Below, one piece after another: positions 43,107 to 51,705 of a DNA stretch of 61,916 nucleotides; position 1 is the first letter of the stretch; each line of letters opens with the position of its first letter. The position numbers were made by a program, and so were the translations under genes. The notes beneath the pieces are model-generated. The model was not told the DNA's origin, did not search any database, and saw nothing but the letters and a program-made list of their open reading frames with translations. The DNA lies in NCBI GenBank assembly GCA_042138015.1, contig JBHIVA010000007.1, positions 1 to 61,916 of the forward strand. Direction: 5' to 3'. The DNA comes from TH1177 sp042138015 (GTDB taxonomy: Archaea; Thermoproteota; Nitrososphaeria; Nitrososphaerales; Nitrososphaeraceae).

Positions 43107-44564
43107 TCACATATATTGAAGATCATTATCATCTTTCCAAAGATTAATTCTCTGATGAAACCAGGGATAAAAACTAGTATTTTTATCTTTGAACTGTTTT
43201 TTAATAATTTTTGCAATTGCCTTTGATACTTCTCCCGGCTCACCATAAATCTCTTTTTTATTTTTTAAGGATATTCCAAATCCTTCGAATTTATCATACA
43301 GATTATTTACCATAGATGGTATCCATTCAGAATTTATAGGAGGTATTAGTAAATTACTTCGAGCGTCGAAAATTGTTTCAGGGCGGTCAGTGTTTAATCT
43401 TACCGTCAATGACAGCACATTTTTAAAGTATAACAATTCTTCTTGCATAGAACCAGAATCTGTCATCTCTGCCCAGCAATGACCACTATCTAAAAATTCT
43501 ATTACTTGTCCATATTCTTTCCATAAAGGTGTGGTTAAGAACCTTTCAGGATACTCTTTGGACAGCGCTTTAATTTTATCTTCTAGACCATAGAATTTTA
43601 ATGCTGATTTAGTAGCATTAAGCATTACTAAAACGACTTTATGATCAGAATATTTTATGATATTTACCAGTCCATGAATGATGGATTTAAATCGATGTTC
43701 AGTCAGGTTTTCTCTCCTATGAATATCCATCCTAATCCATCTTTCTTGTTCAAGTTGAGGATATATATCAAAAATACTTTTGGAAACTTTTTGTTTACGT
43801 TTTAAGTGGATGGCATCAACTACGGAGTTGCCTACTACATGTATAAATTCTTCAGGATAACCTTCTCTTATCAAATTGTCTTTATTAAGTTGGGTTGGAG
43901 CGAAAAAATATTGAGTACCTGCTGAACATATCCAAGTATCAATCTGTTCAGGAAATGGTTCTTCTCTAGCAACAAACCACTTTCCACTTAATTGTTCATT
44001 TACAAATTTTTCTATATTATCAAGTGTAGGTTCTTGATTAACTTTTATTTTTTTCATTATCTCTGGACTCATAGATCTTAATCCAGCTTCGTTTTGTGCG
44101 ACCTTTTGTCCCATTCCAAAAACCCAGGCAAGGGGTGCAATTCCCGCAACTAATGTATCACCATGTACTACTGGAAGTAGTTTGGATGTAGAACTAAACT
44201 TGTTTTTACAATATCGTCCAAAAGAGCCAAATTTTATAATTAATTCGCTTGCCTTTTCCATTAAATCTCCCCTAATCTGCAAATCACATCCTACAGATTC
44301 TTCTAGTTTAAATTCCTTTATGCCAAACCCTAAAACATCATCAAAATGTTGTCCAGTATCGATTACGAATACAGGCAGTTTTTCTTCTTTAGCCTCTACT
44401 ACTAGTGGAGCTTGTTTATAAAAATCAGGTTTAGTACCGATTACAACAGATAAAATAGGACTATTCTCTTTTTTTGCCTTATTAAATATATCATTTAATA
44501 AATTTATATTTATTTTTATAGGCAAATTTTGTTTGGAAGTTTCAATGTTTTCAGTACTATTCAA
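43107..44564 (-). CDS. wecB: UDP-N-acetylglucosamine 2-epimerase
   Basis: A 485-aa GT-B-like epimerase that converts UDP-GlcNAc to UDP-ManNAc. It shows SVVIGTKPDFYKQAPLVVEA near the N-terminus, FVIDTGQHFDDVL (near 71-83), PVVHGDTLVAGIAPLAWVFG and VAQNEAGLRS. RMDIHRRENL comes later, and MTDSGSMQEELLYF (near 366-379), the conserved UDP-binding Ser-Gly-Ser. It is longer than bacterial WecB (about 380 aa) because of extra insertions around 170-200 and a C-terminal tail. It overlaps the membrane gene at 44561 by 4 bases and forms a leftward unit with it and the GalT-like gene. Confidence 0.9.
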   Translation of the reverse strand: MNSTENIETSKQNLPIKININLLNDIFNKAKKENSPILSVVIGTKPDFYKQAPLVVEAKEEKLPVFVIDTGQHFDDVLGFGIKEFKLEESVGCDLQIRGDLMEKASELIIKFGSFGRYCKNKFSSTSKLLPVVHGDTLVAGIAPLAWVFGMGQKVAQNEAGLRSMSPEIMKKIKVNQEPTLDNIEKFVNEQLSGKWFVAREEPFPEQIDTWICSAGTQYFFAPTQLNKDNLIREGYPEEFIHVVGNSVVDAIHLKRKQKVSKSIFDIYPQLEQERWIRMDIHRRENLTEHRFKSIIHGLVNIIKYSDHKVVLVMLNATKSALKFYGLEDKIKALSKEYPERFLTTPLWKEYGQVIEFLDSGHCWAEMTDSGSMQEELLYFKNVLSLTVRLNTDRPETIFDARSNLLIPPINSEWIPSMVNNLYDKFEGFGISLKNKKEIYGEPGEVSKAIAKIIKKQFKDKNTSFYPWFHQRINLWKDDNDLQYM

Positions 44565-45019
44565 TTAAGTTTCCTTGACCGAGCCCCTTTCTTAGATTTT
44601 ATGTAGATAATTATTCCAATAATAAGTATTCCTATACTAACAGTTATAAAAAAATAAGGTATATATATAATAATGTCTTGAAAAAATTCTGCAGGTATAT
44701 TAGAGGAAATATTAAGCGAGATAATCATACCAATTATGACAATACCTCCTGTTAGAGAAATTAGACCGCCGGCAAGTTTATTACCATGGTTCCTCGAAAG
44801 TCCGAAAGCTATTCCAGCAAGAATTATAGAGGGAGCTTCAGAAATAGAAACAGTTTTAATTAATACTCCGGGGATGTCTACATATCTATCAGGACCTAAT
44901 TTATCAGGTCCTACCAAAAAAACATAGAAAGAAGATAGTAATAATACAAACATTATAGCAAGTCCTAGTGAGGCAATTGATACCCATACTTCTAAATCAA
45001 AATTTAATTTCAAATGCAA
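44561..45019 (-). CDS. Four-helix membrane protein of unknown function
   Basis: A 152-aa protein with four predicted transmembrane segments (about 11-36, 56-75, 84-101, 114-139) and a short basic tail. A Glu lies inside the second helix (VSISEAPSIILAGIAFGL), which recalls proteolipid-type rotary ATPase subunits, but the rest does not match and the genomic context is different. It is placed between wecB and the GalT-like gene and starts one base after the latter's stop. It could be a membrane partner of surface-polysaccharide synthesis; speculative. Confidence 0.65.
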   Translation of the reverse strand: MHLKLNFDLEVWVSIASLGLAIMFVLLLSSFYVFLVGPDKLGPDRYVDIPGVLIKTVSISEAPSIILAGIAFGLSRNHGNKLAGGLISLTGGIVIIGMIISLNISSNIPAEFFQDIIIYIPYFFITVSIGILIIGIIIYIKSKKGARSRKLN

Positions 45020-46042
45020 TTAATCCACACCAACTAATTTAGCAATTTCTTTTCTAGCAGCTGAACCAAGTTCTAATGCTGACTTTTCCGGTAAAATATT
45101 GTTAACAAATACTCCAAAACCCTTTTCCAAGCCTGTCAATGCGAATAATTGAGGATATACCTGTATGTGCCAATGAAACTGTCTGCTATTTTTTTTTTCA
45201 GGAGAAAGTTGAAATATTAAATTAAAAGAAGGATTATTCAAAACTTTAGACATTCCTCCGAGTGTGGCTCTCAAAATCATTGCTAAATCAAAAATTTCCT
45301 TTTGAGAGATCTTTGTTAAGGTGGTTGAATGTTTTCTCGGATAAATACTGAATTGATATGAATATAATGAAGCCCATGGACAGAACGCTATGAAATTATC
45401 AGTTGTCAGAACTTGTCTAGGTCCTTCTGACTCTGTGGATATAGCTACGCAAGAAGGACATGTACCATTTTCGTTAACAAACTTATGAGATAGTATTGCA
45501 GTAGATTCTATCACTGGAGGTACCTCAGAAAAAGTTACGATGTTGACATGTGCATGATTAATTTTTGTCCCCGAATCTAAACCACTGTTTATAAATGCTG
45601 AAACATATGTAACTTTTTTTTGAGTATATAAATATCTAATTCGATCTTGCAAAACTAAGAGAACATTAGACCATTGTTCCACTGAAATCGTTGAAAAACC
45701 GTCAGAATGATTTGGGGTAGCCACCAGTATTTGATGATACCCATAAGCTGGTTCGCTATATAATGGTTTTTCAGTATAGAGAGCAGAGTAGTTTGGCACA
45801 AGAATAGGATTTTTACTATTGAATACTCTCACCTCCCAATTTTTAATTAAACTGCCTTCAGAATCGGAAAGACGTTGAAGCATTCCTTCTTTAATTACTA
45901 AAGAAACAAGAGAAGGTTCTGTTAGGTGTTCATTTCCAGGACAATAGGGACATTCATCATCTCCATTATTTTTTTGAATGTTAATATTATTAGGAAAAAC
46001 TACAAATTTTTCCATAACATAATCCTTTCTTAATTCACCCAA
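45020..46042 (-). CDS. Galactose-1-phosphate uridylyltransferase-like (HIT superfamily) protein
   Basis: A 340-aa protein of the GalT branch of the HIT superfamily: nucleotidylyl transfer between a sugar-1-phosphate and a nucleotide sugar. The catalytic triad FHWHIQVYPQ (HxHxQ, near 288-297) is intact, as is a second NHAHVNIV (near 164-171). Zinc-type cysteines occur as ECPYCPGNEH (near 30-39) and TCPSC (near 202-206). ADP-glucose phosphorylase-type enzymes look similar, so the exact substrate is open. First gene of the leftward wecB unit. Confidence 0.85.
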   Translation of the reverse strand: MGELRKDYVMEKFVVFPNNINIQKNNGDDECPYCPGNEHLTEPSLVSLVIKEGMLQRLSDSEGSLIKNWEVRVFNSKNPILVPNYSALYTEKPLYSEPAYGYHQILVATPNHSDGFSTISVEQWSNVLLVLQDRIRYLYTQKKVTYVSAFINSGLDSGTKINHAHVNIVTFSEVPPVIESTAILSHKFVNENGTCPSCVAISTESEGPRQVLTTDNFIAFCPWASLYSYQFSIYPRKHSTTLTKISQKEIFDLAMILRATLGGMSKVLNNPSFNLIFQLSPEKKNSRQFHWHIQVYPQLFALTGLEKGFGVFVNNILPEKSALELGSAARKEIAKLVGVD

Positions 46043-46644
46043 TGTAAACTTCCTTTTACAACGTCATAACATCCTTTAATTAAAGGTTCTGGATGAGAGT
46101 AGGATCTAAGTTTAAGAAACACTTAAAAAAGATATATTTTCAATACCTAACTTTAAAATCAAAATATATTGGAAAAAATTCTTGTAGGTTTTGGTGGGTG
46201 TTAGTTTACTTCTACCTAGCTTTATTATATTTTATTATTTGAATAAGGATTAAAAAGGAAATTATAGTATTGAATTCGACTCTACTATAAAATGTATCTT
46301 GAATACCGAGGATTAGAAAAATATCTAATTACGAATATATTAAATTCTATTTACTTTCTAGCATGATGAAATGATAGTCTATATTTTTCTTAACTGCTTT
46401 TCTTATTTTCATTCCCAACAAAATGAATTATCAATCTATAAGTGAAAGTTTTCTATTAGTTCTAAGAAAATCTAGAGATATGATTTCTGTACTTCAGTAC
46501 AAATACAATTACAAAGACTTTTTAATCTATATTATTGATAATCCTAGATAACAATTAACCAAACTACTAATAATTTAAAAGAATAAATTTCGCGAACAAA
46601 AGTTTAAAATATAGTTTTGAAGTTGATAGAGTTGAAAAGATATT
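46043..46644. other. Intergenic region, 600 bases, between divergent genes
   Basis: Promoter-containing region for galT-like (left) and the 84-aa gene (right). No gene, tRNA or clear repeat seen. An isolated ATGATGA near 46365 lacks a matching CTGA, so no box C/D RNA is called. Confidence 0.4.
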
Positions 46645-46899
46645 ATGACGATGCCAAAAGGTTTTGGAGGAAGCTCTAGTACTACTGGAAAAAGAAGTTT
46701 TAACGATTGGTGGAATAATGTTCCCTCAGATTTGAAAACTAAAGCAAGAAAAGGAGATGAAAATAATAAACCATTGTTAAATCAAGTAAACTATGTTTTG
46801 TTACATCTTCACCTTGCGGGAAAACATGACTCAAAACCCTCGCATGAGGAATTAAAAGATTGGTTACATAGCGGTCAGGTGGATGTCCTCAGGAAATAA
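46645..46899 (+). CDS. Small conserved-looking protein
   Basis: An 84-aa basic protein, not recognised. Sequence features are an N-terminal Gly/Ser/Thr-rich stretch (KGFGGSSSTTGKRSF), then DWWNNVPSDLKTKARKGDEN, a helix LNQVNYVLLHLHLAGKHD and SHEELKDWLHSG. The WW, HLHL and DWL residues are unlike random coding. Convergent with GAPDH and followed at once by a long T tract. Likely a lineage-specific cytoplasmic protein. Confidence 0.6.
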   Translation: MTMPKGFGGSSSTTGKRSFNDWWNNVPSDLKTKARKGDENNKPLLNQVNYVLLHLHLAGKHDSKPSHEELKDWLHSGQVDVLRK

Positions 46900-46907
46900 T
46901 CCACTAG

Positions 46908-46929
46908 TTTTTCTCTTTTTTTTTATTTT
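46908..46929 (+). terminator. T-rich terminator between convergent genes
   Basis: The run tttttctctttttttttatttt begins about 8 bases after the stop at 46899. It can end the rightward transcript; the gene to the right (GAPDH) points leftward, so this is also the far end of that unit. Confidence 0.5.
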
Positions 46930-46968
46930 CAATAATATAAATATTTGCTTCGGAGAAATAAGATCGGT

Positions 46969-48021
46969 TTACTTAAATTCATCTTGTAATATATTTTTCC
47001 TCTTTGTCATCTTAAAAATTAAGTCTGTATGATTTAAGGCCTCGGAGAGAGGTTTTTTAGATATCATAGCCTGAATCAATAAATGATTTTCTGGAATAAC
47101 CATTCCAGTTTGATCATCAGAATACGAAAATTTTAAGATATCATCTTGTATTCGTACTAAGTCTTCATGAATATGCACCATGTTTGTATCACCATGAATA
47201 AAACCTAAATCCATTGCCTTTTTTCTCACATCAGCGCTTCCCTTGGCAGATTTTAGGATAGCAACTCCAAATTCCTTCTCATACAACTCTAGGATTTTAT
47301 CCTTTGATGGAGCCTTATTCTTAAATCTGATAAACATTTGGTGTACATGCATCATTCTAGAAGGAACCTTGAATGCCTCTACATACAAATTAACTTTGGG
47401 CAAGAAATTCTTTACATCATTTTGATGATGAGGATGTTTATCCCATTCTATCGAATCTTTGATTTCCTTTGAATCTTCTAAGTCTGCCCACCGTCTTATA
47501 AGAGTGACATCATACCGTAAAATAGAATTACCGAATTTCTCGATCATTGGTTGCATTATCCTTCCCATCCCAGATACATTGCAGGATCCCTGTATTACAT
47601 ATAATTTTGATTTAGCTTCCTCGTAATTAACTCTTGAATTATGTATCATATCGGCGACAGATAATTTACCTTCTCTCTTTTCCCCTCCCTGAAAAATAGC
47701 CTTTTTCTTCATGGGTAAATAGATTTTTTGTTTATTTTCATAACCGAATCCTTCCTTAGCAGCATCAACAATTAACTCCGACTTTCGTACTCCGTCTTCT
47801 ATATATCCAGCATATTCTATCTTCTTATCGTCAAAAGCCTTTTTTAAATTTTTAGGGATGTATATGTTATATCCCTTTGATATTGCCTCTTTAGCCCTTA
47901 CGTCTGTGCTATATTTAGCTACACCAACTAACTCGATTTCTTTATCTAAATCAATAAATGTTGCTAATCTTCTACCGATGTTACCAAAACCGTTAATGAA
48001 TACCTTTACCAATTTTATCAC
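46969..48021 (-). CDS. gap: Type II glyceraldehyde-3-phosphate dehydrogenase
   Basis: Archaeal phosphorylating GAPDH of 350 aa, NAD(P)-dependent. The N-terminal Rossmann motif is FINGFGNIGRRLATFID (near 8-24). The catalytic site is VIQGSCNVSGMGRIMQPM (Cys near 148), preceded by SKLY and followed by the conserved Arg-rich stretch DVTLIRRWADLED. The HPHHQNDVKNFLP (near 197-209) matches the archaeal catalytic His segment SHHxxDV. It is the glycolysis/gluconeogenesis enzyme partner of enolase at 4124. Start ATG 48021; two upstream residues of the leader (MIKLVK) are within the ORF. Confidence 0.92.
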   Translation of the reverse strand: MIKLVKVFINGFGNIGRRLATFIDLDKEIELVGVAKYSTDVRAKEAISKGYNIYIPKNLKKAFDDKKIEYAGYIEDGVRKSELIVDAAKEGFGYENKQKIYLPMKKKAIFQGGEKREGKLSVADMIHNSRVNYEEAKSKLYVIQGSCNVSGMGRIMQPMIEKFGNSILRYDVTLIRRWADLEDSKEIKDSIEWDKHPHHQNDVKNFLPKVNLYVEAFKVPSRMMHVHQMFIRFKNKAPSKDKILELYEKEFGVAILKSAKGSADVRKKAMDLGFIHGDTNMVHIHEDLVRIQDDILKFSYSDDQTGMVIPENHLLIQAMISKKPLSEALNHTDLIFKMTKRKNILQDEFK

Positions 48022-48166
48022 TAAAATTATAGTTGTATGAAATTTTAGTTTAATATATTCTTATTTTATATTCATTATTTTTAGTCAAAATTATAAATGA
48101 AAGAATCTGTTCAAAAATTATGGAAAATTTAAATAATATTCGTAATTATAATCACAATTAATTTTA

Positions 48167-48754
48167 ATGAAATTATTAATTATAGATAACTATGACTCAT
48201 TCGTGTACAATATTGCACAACTGATAGGTAAAAAAAATATAACGGTATCCGTTTCTCGTAACGATAAAATCTCAATTAAAGAGATAGTAAAGTTGGATCC
48301 TGACGCGATTATAATTTCTCCAGGTCCTGGAAATCCAGAAGATAAACGATATTTTGGAATCTGTGATAATATTATAAAATATTTAGGTAAAAATACACCT
48401 ATTTTAGGAATCTGTTTGGGACATCAAGGTATCGCAGCTGCTTTCGGAGGAAGAGTAGTTAATGGAATTAGAACGAGACATGGCAAAACAAGTCTAATTT
48501 CATTCTCACCCGATCCTATTTTTGAAGGAATAAAAAATCCTTTTAAAGCCACTAGGTACCATTCGTTAGTCGCTCAGAAAAAATCTCTGCCTAATTGTCT
48601 TAGAGTTATTGCATATTCGGAAGATGATCACGAAATAATGGCTTTAACGCACGAAAAATACCCTATAAAAGGAGTTCAATTTCATCCAGAGTCGATATTA
48701 ACAAATGAAGGAATAAAGATTTTAAATAATTTTTTAACATTTATTAAAAAATGA
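48167..48754 (+). CDS. trpG: Anthranilate synthase component II (glutamine amidotransferase)
   Basis: GATase1 subunit of 195 aa that supplies ammonia for anthranilate or aminodeoxychorismate. It shows LLIIDNYDSFVYNIAQ at the start, IIISPGPGNPEDKRYFG, GICLGHQGIAAAFGG with the nucleophile Cys near 81, and GVQFHPESILT with His near 171 and Glu. The triad is intact. It overlaps trpD by 4 bases. Component I (trpE/pabB) is not in the window, so it may be shared with folate synthesis, or trpE may lie elsewhere. Confidence 0.93.
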   Translation: MKLLIIDNYDSFVYNIAQLIGKKNITVSVSRNDKISIKEIVKLDPDAIIISPGPGNPEDKRYFGICDNIIKYLGKNTPILGICLGHQGIAAAFGGRVVNGIRTRHGKTSLISFSPDPIFEGIKNPFKATRYHSLVAQKKSLPNCLRVIAYSEDDHEIMALTHEKYPIKGVQFHPESILTNEGIKILNNFLTFIKK

Positions 48755-49833
48755 TAAATATTTATGATAGAGATGTAGAAAAATATCTTGAAAAGATACA
48801 TTTAAAAAAGAATTTATCGTACCTTGAATCGTTAAATTTATTTAGAAAAATTATTAAAGATAACGTTAACGAATCTCAAATCCGTTCAATTCTAGTCGGA
48901 TTGGCAAGTAAAGGGGAAGCAATTGAGGAGATTCTTGCACTGACAAATTTTTTAAAAGAGGAATCGATAAGAATAACTCCCAAAGTTAAGGGAGAATTAA
49001 TAGACACATGTGGGACAGGAGGTAGCAAATTCAGAACTTTTAATGTAAGTACAGCTGCAGCTATAATTGCATCGGCTTCAGGTTGTAATATTGCAAAACA
49101 CGGTAACAAAACATCATCTGGATTCTGTGGAAGCGCAGATTTTCTAGAAGCAATAGGAATAGATCCGATAAAAGCGTCTGAAAACTCGTCAAAATCCATT
49201 GAAAAGATAGGAATAGGTTTTTTGTTCGCTCCTTTTTTTCATCCGATACTAAAAAATGTATCAAAGATTAGAAAATCATTAGGAATTCGTACAATTTTCA
49301 ATATAGCAGGTCCTCTCTGTAATCCTTGTACTAACCTAACTGGTCAGTTACTAGGGGTATATGACATAACGTTACACCAAAAATTTTCTGAGATAGCTAG
49401 ATCACAAAGTGATAAAAGATTTATCATTGTGAATTCAGTTGACGGTTTTGATGAGTTGACTAATACAGGTCTAAACTATATTTCTTTAGTCGAAAATGGA
49501 AAAATAAATAATATGGAGATAAACCCTCTCAATTATGGTATTCCAATTACAAACGTTGAAACCATAGTAATAAAGGATAAAGAACAGTCTATACAGTTAA
49601 CTTTAGAGGCTATTTATGGGGTTGCTAGGAAGGAAATTGAAGATGTATTAATAATGAATTCAGCCGCATCATTATTAATATCAAATGTTTCGAAGAGCTT
49701 TAAAGAAGGCTTAGAAATATCAAGAGAAACAATAAGAAGAGAGGAGGGAAGAAGAAAACTCAAAAATATAGTAAATAGTTACGGAGACATCAAAATCTTA
49801 CAAGAGATAGAAGAAAAATTTAACCTCATGTGA
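48751..49833 (+). CDS. trpD: Anthranilate phosphoribosyltransferase
   Basis: Second enzyme of tryptophan synthesis, 360 aa. It attaches phosphoribosyl to anthranilate. Conserved motifs are IDTCGTGGSKFRTFNVSTAAAIIASASG (near 88-115), AKHGNKTSSGFCGSADFLEA and FLFAPFFHPILKNVSKIRKSLGIRTIFNIAGPLCNP (near 152-187). LIPNGVDGFDE-type (here NSVDGFDELTNTG) is later. All residues of the GTGGS phosphate loop are present. It starts 4 bases before the trpG stop (ATG overlapping TGA). Confidence 0.95.
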   Translation: MINIYDRDVEKYLEKIHLKKNLSYLESLNLFRKIIKDNVNESQIRSILVGLASKGEAIEEILALTNFLKEESIRITPKVKGELIDTCGTGGSKFRTFNVSTAAAIIASASGCNIAKHGNKTSSGFCGSADFLEAIGIDPIKASENSSKSIEKIGIGFLFAPFFHPILKNVSKIRKSLGIRTIFNIAGPLCNPCTNLTGQLLGVYDITLHQKFSEIARSQSDKRFIIVNSVDGFDELTNTGLNYISLVENGKINNMEINPLNYGIPITNVETIVIKDKEQSIQLTLEAIYGVARKEIEDVLIMNSAASLLISNVSKSFKEGLEISRETIRREEGRRKLKNIVNSYGDIKILQEIEEKFNLM

Positions 49834-49916
49834 AAAAAATAATTTTTTAGATCTATAAGAAATATTATTTTTAAACAGGCAAATGCTTATATGAGTTATA
49901 CAAAAATATCTCACTA

Positions 49917-50279
49917 TTGAGTTTCCAGTTAATAACGACAGAAGATAAATCTAATGTTCTATTAGGAAGGAGAGAACTTAAGATCTCCATTCCTAATGCA
50001 GCAGGCAAGTTAAGCAAGTTAGAGTTAATGTCTTCACTTGAAAAAAATCTAGGTATAAATAAAGAAAAAATTTATCCAATTTCCTTAAAGAGTGAGAAAG
50101 GGAAAGATCATATTAATGCATTAATATATGTTTATGAAAATAAAGAAAATGCAGAAAAACATCTACCAAAATATCGGATACTAAGAAGACTTTCAAAAGA
50201 AGAAAGGAAAAAGATAATTGCAGATGAAAAAGCTGCAAAGCTCAAAGCAAAGCAGGCTAGTAAAGCGGATTCAAGGTAA
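49917..50279 (+). CDS. rps24e: Ribosomal protein eS24
   Basis: Small-subunit protein S24e, 120 aa, archaeal type. It shows FQLITTEDKSNVLLGRRELKISIPN at the start and LYGLNIEKVYPISLKSEKGKDHINALIYVYENKENA-type (here NKEKIYPISLKSEKGKDHINAL) in the middle, and a Lys-rich tail. The TTG at 49917 was used. Followed after 17 bases by rps27ae, the usual archaeal pair. Confidence 0.95.
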   Translation: MSFQLITTEDKSNVLLGRRELKISIPNAAGKLSKLELMSSLEKNLGINKEKIYPISLKSEKGKDHINALIYVYENKENAEKHLPKYRILRRLSKEERKKIIADEKAAKLKAKQASKADSR

Positions 50280-50296
50280 CGGTAAAAGGGATAAGC

Positions 50297-50479
50297 ATGG
50301 TAAATAAAAAAAGTAAAGAATCTCAAATTTTTAAGTTTTATAAATTAGATGGAAATAAAGTTAAAAGAATAAAGAAGGACTGCCCGCGATGTGGAAATGG
50401 GGTTTTTATGGCTGAACATAGAGATAGAAACACTTGTGGAAAATGTGGATTTACCGAATTTACTCATAGAAAGCAGTAA
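50297..50479 (+). CDS. rps27ae: Ribosomal protein eS31 (S27ae)
   Basis: A 60-aa zinc-ribbon ribosomal protein. The core is KRIKKDCPRCGNGVFMAEHRDRNTCGKCGFTEF, with CxxC pairs at about 28-31 and 46-49 for one zinc ion. The archaeal form lacks ubiquitin, as here. Directly after rps24e in the same unit. Confidence 0.96.
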   Translation: MVNKKSKESQIFKFYKLDGNKVKRIKKDCPRCGNGVFMAEHRDRNTCGKCGFTEFTHRKQ

Positions 50480-50526
50480 CAAATGATTAGTCCTTAAGAT
50501 CAATCAAGAAAGACTTTCAGAAATAT

Positions 50527-51705
50527 TTAATTCGTAGGATATATGCCAATTATATCAAATTTTATACAAATACAATCGTTTTCTATTTGAGAAGAAATGG
50601 TAGGAGTAACATGTATTTTTCTTTCTATGAACTGCCTGATAAACAAACCACTATCAACCAAAAATGTGACAACAAAATGATATCGATCCAATTTTTTAGC
50701 AGTAATTTTATATACCTTTTTTTGCATCATTCTTGATTTGTTTCTATATGTTACTATAGAATTATTTAGTTGTTTAAATGTTAGATATTTCTGACTATCA
50801 ATTGGGGTAGTTGTTTTCACATATGCTCGTATTTTAGATATGTAGTTAATATTATATTTTTTTATTGATTCCCTTTTTTCTTCGATTCTAAAAATTAATC
50901 CATCTCCCTTGAAAACCTGATTTTCGTTTATTCTTCTTTTTTGTGGCCCAATAATCTCTGCGATAAAAAACCTTCCCTTTCCTAAAACCATACTATTAGG
51001 ATCTTCGCTTCCCATCCAAGTAAATTTAACATCCTTAGAAGCTGTTAATTCAATTAGTTTCTTTTTGATTATCGTTTCAACTGAGACCTTAGGATTAAAA
51101 GCTCCATGCTTAATTCTCGTTTTAGAATTTGATCTCTCAAATTCAATAAATCTCATACTTTTTTGAGACATAAATTTTTTTTTTGTATACCGTCCTATCA
51201 AATAATATGAACGTGGTTTTATTTTTATAGAAATTTCAAAATTATCTTGTACCGATAAATTAATCATTAAATCAGGAAAAACTGGCTGTAAGGATTTTTT
51301 AAGAATTTTTCTAAATTTATTCTTGATTTCGTTGTTAAAAGCTGATTTTATATTCTCCTTTCCTCTTATTTTGAAAACAGATCTTAGATGATCCTCGTTA
51401 TCGAATAGGAAAGTCGGAACAGAAGAACCGAGAAAAAAAGAATGAAATTCATATTTATTTTGAATTGTTGTATGAAATATTAGACTTTTTACAATTTCGT
51501 CAATAATTTCAAACAATCCTTTACAGATAAAACATTTACTTATTTCATCTAACTTTTTATTTGTAAGTGTTGTTATCGAATAATACTCTTTAGTAATTTT
51601 TTCTGATACATCATTCCGTTGAGCACAAAACTTACAAAGATTGTAATTAGAACTTAAAATACCTTCAGAGCGTTGATTTCTATTTTGTCTATTAGCCAAA
51701 GCCAA
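50527..51705 (-). CDS. pus10: tRNA pseudouridine synthase Pus10
   Basis: A 392-aa archaeal Pus10 that makes pseudouridine at tRNA positions 54/55. The N-terminal THUMP-like domain carries two CxxC pairs (NLCKFCAQRND near 22-31; SKCFICKGLF near 56-65). The catalytic motif appears as WMGSEDPNSMVLGKGRFFIAE near 240-260: the usual GRED is GSED, so the Asp aligned with the TruA GRTD catalytic Asp is kept, but the neighbouring Arg is Ser and the following DVRML stretch is altered. The C-terminal segment FIRQFIERKIHVTPTISSQI is typical. It overlaps the ffh gene by 14 bases. Confidence 0.85.
   Translation of the reverse strand: MALANRQNRNQRSEGILSSNYNLCKFCAQRNDVSEKITKEYYSITTLTNKKLDEISKCFICKGLFEIIDEIVKSLIFHTTIQNKYEFHSFFLGSSVPTFLFDNEDHLRSVFKIRGKENIKSAFNNEIKNKFRKILKKSLQPVFPDLMINLSVQDNFEISIKIKPRSYYLIGRYTKKKFMSQKSMRFIEFERSNSKTRIKHGAFNPKVSVETIIKKKLIELTASKDVKFTWMGSEDPNSMVLGKGRFFIAEIIGPQKRRINENQVFKGDGLIFRIEEKRESIKKYNINYISKIRAYVKTTTPIDSQKYLTFKQLNNSIVTYRNKSRMMQKKVYKITAKKLDRYHFVVTFLVDSGLFIRQFIERKIHVTPTISSQIENDCICIKFDIIGIYPTN

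Noticed and set aside
46043..46644. ATGATGA near 46365 as a box C of a guide RNA
   Set aside because: No matching CTGA box at a sensible distance.
50527..51705. Pus10 being catalytically dead
   Set aside because: The Asp aligned with the TruA catalytic residue is retained in GSED; only neighbouring residues are altered.
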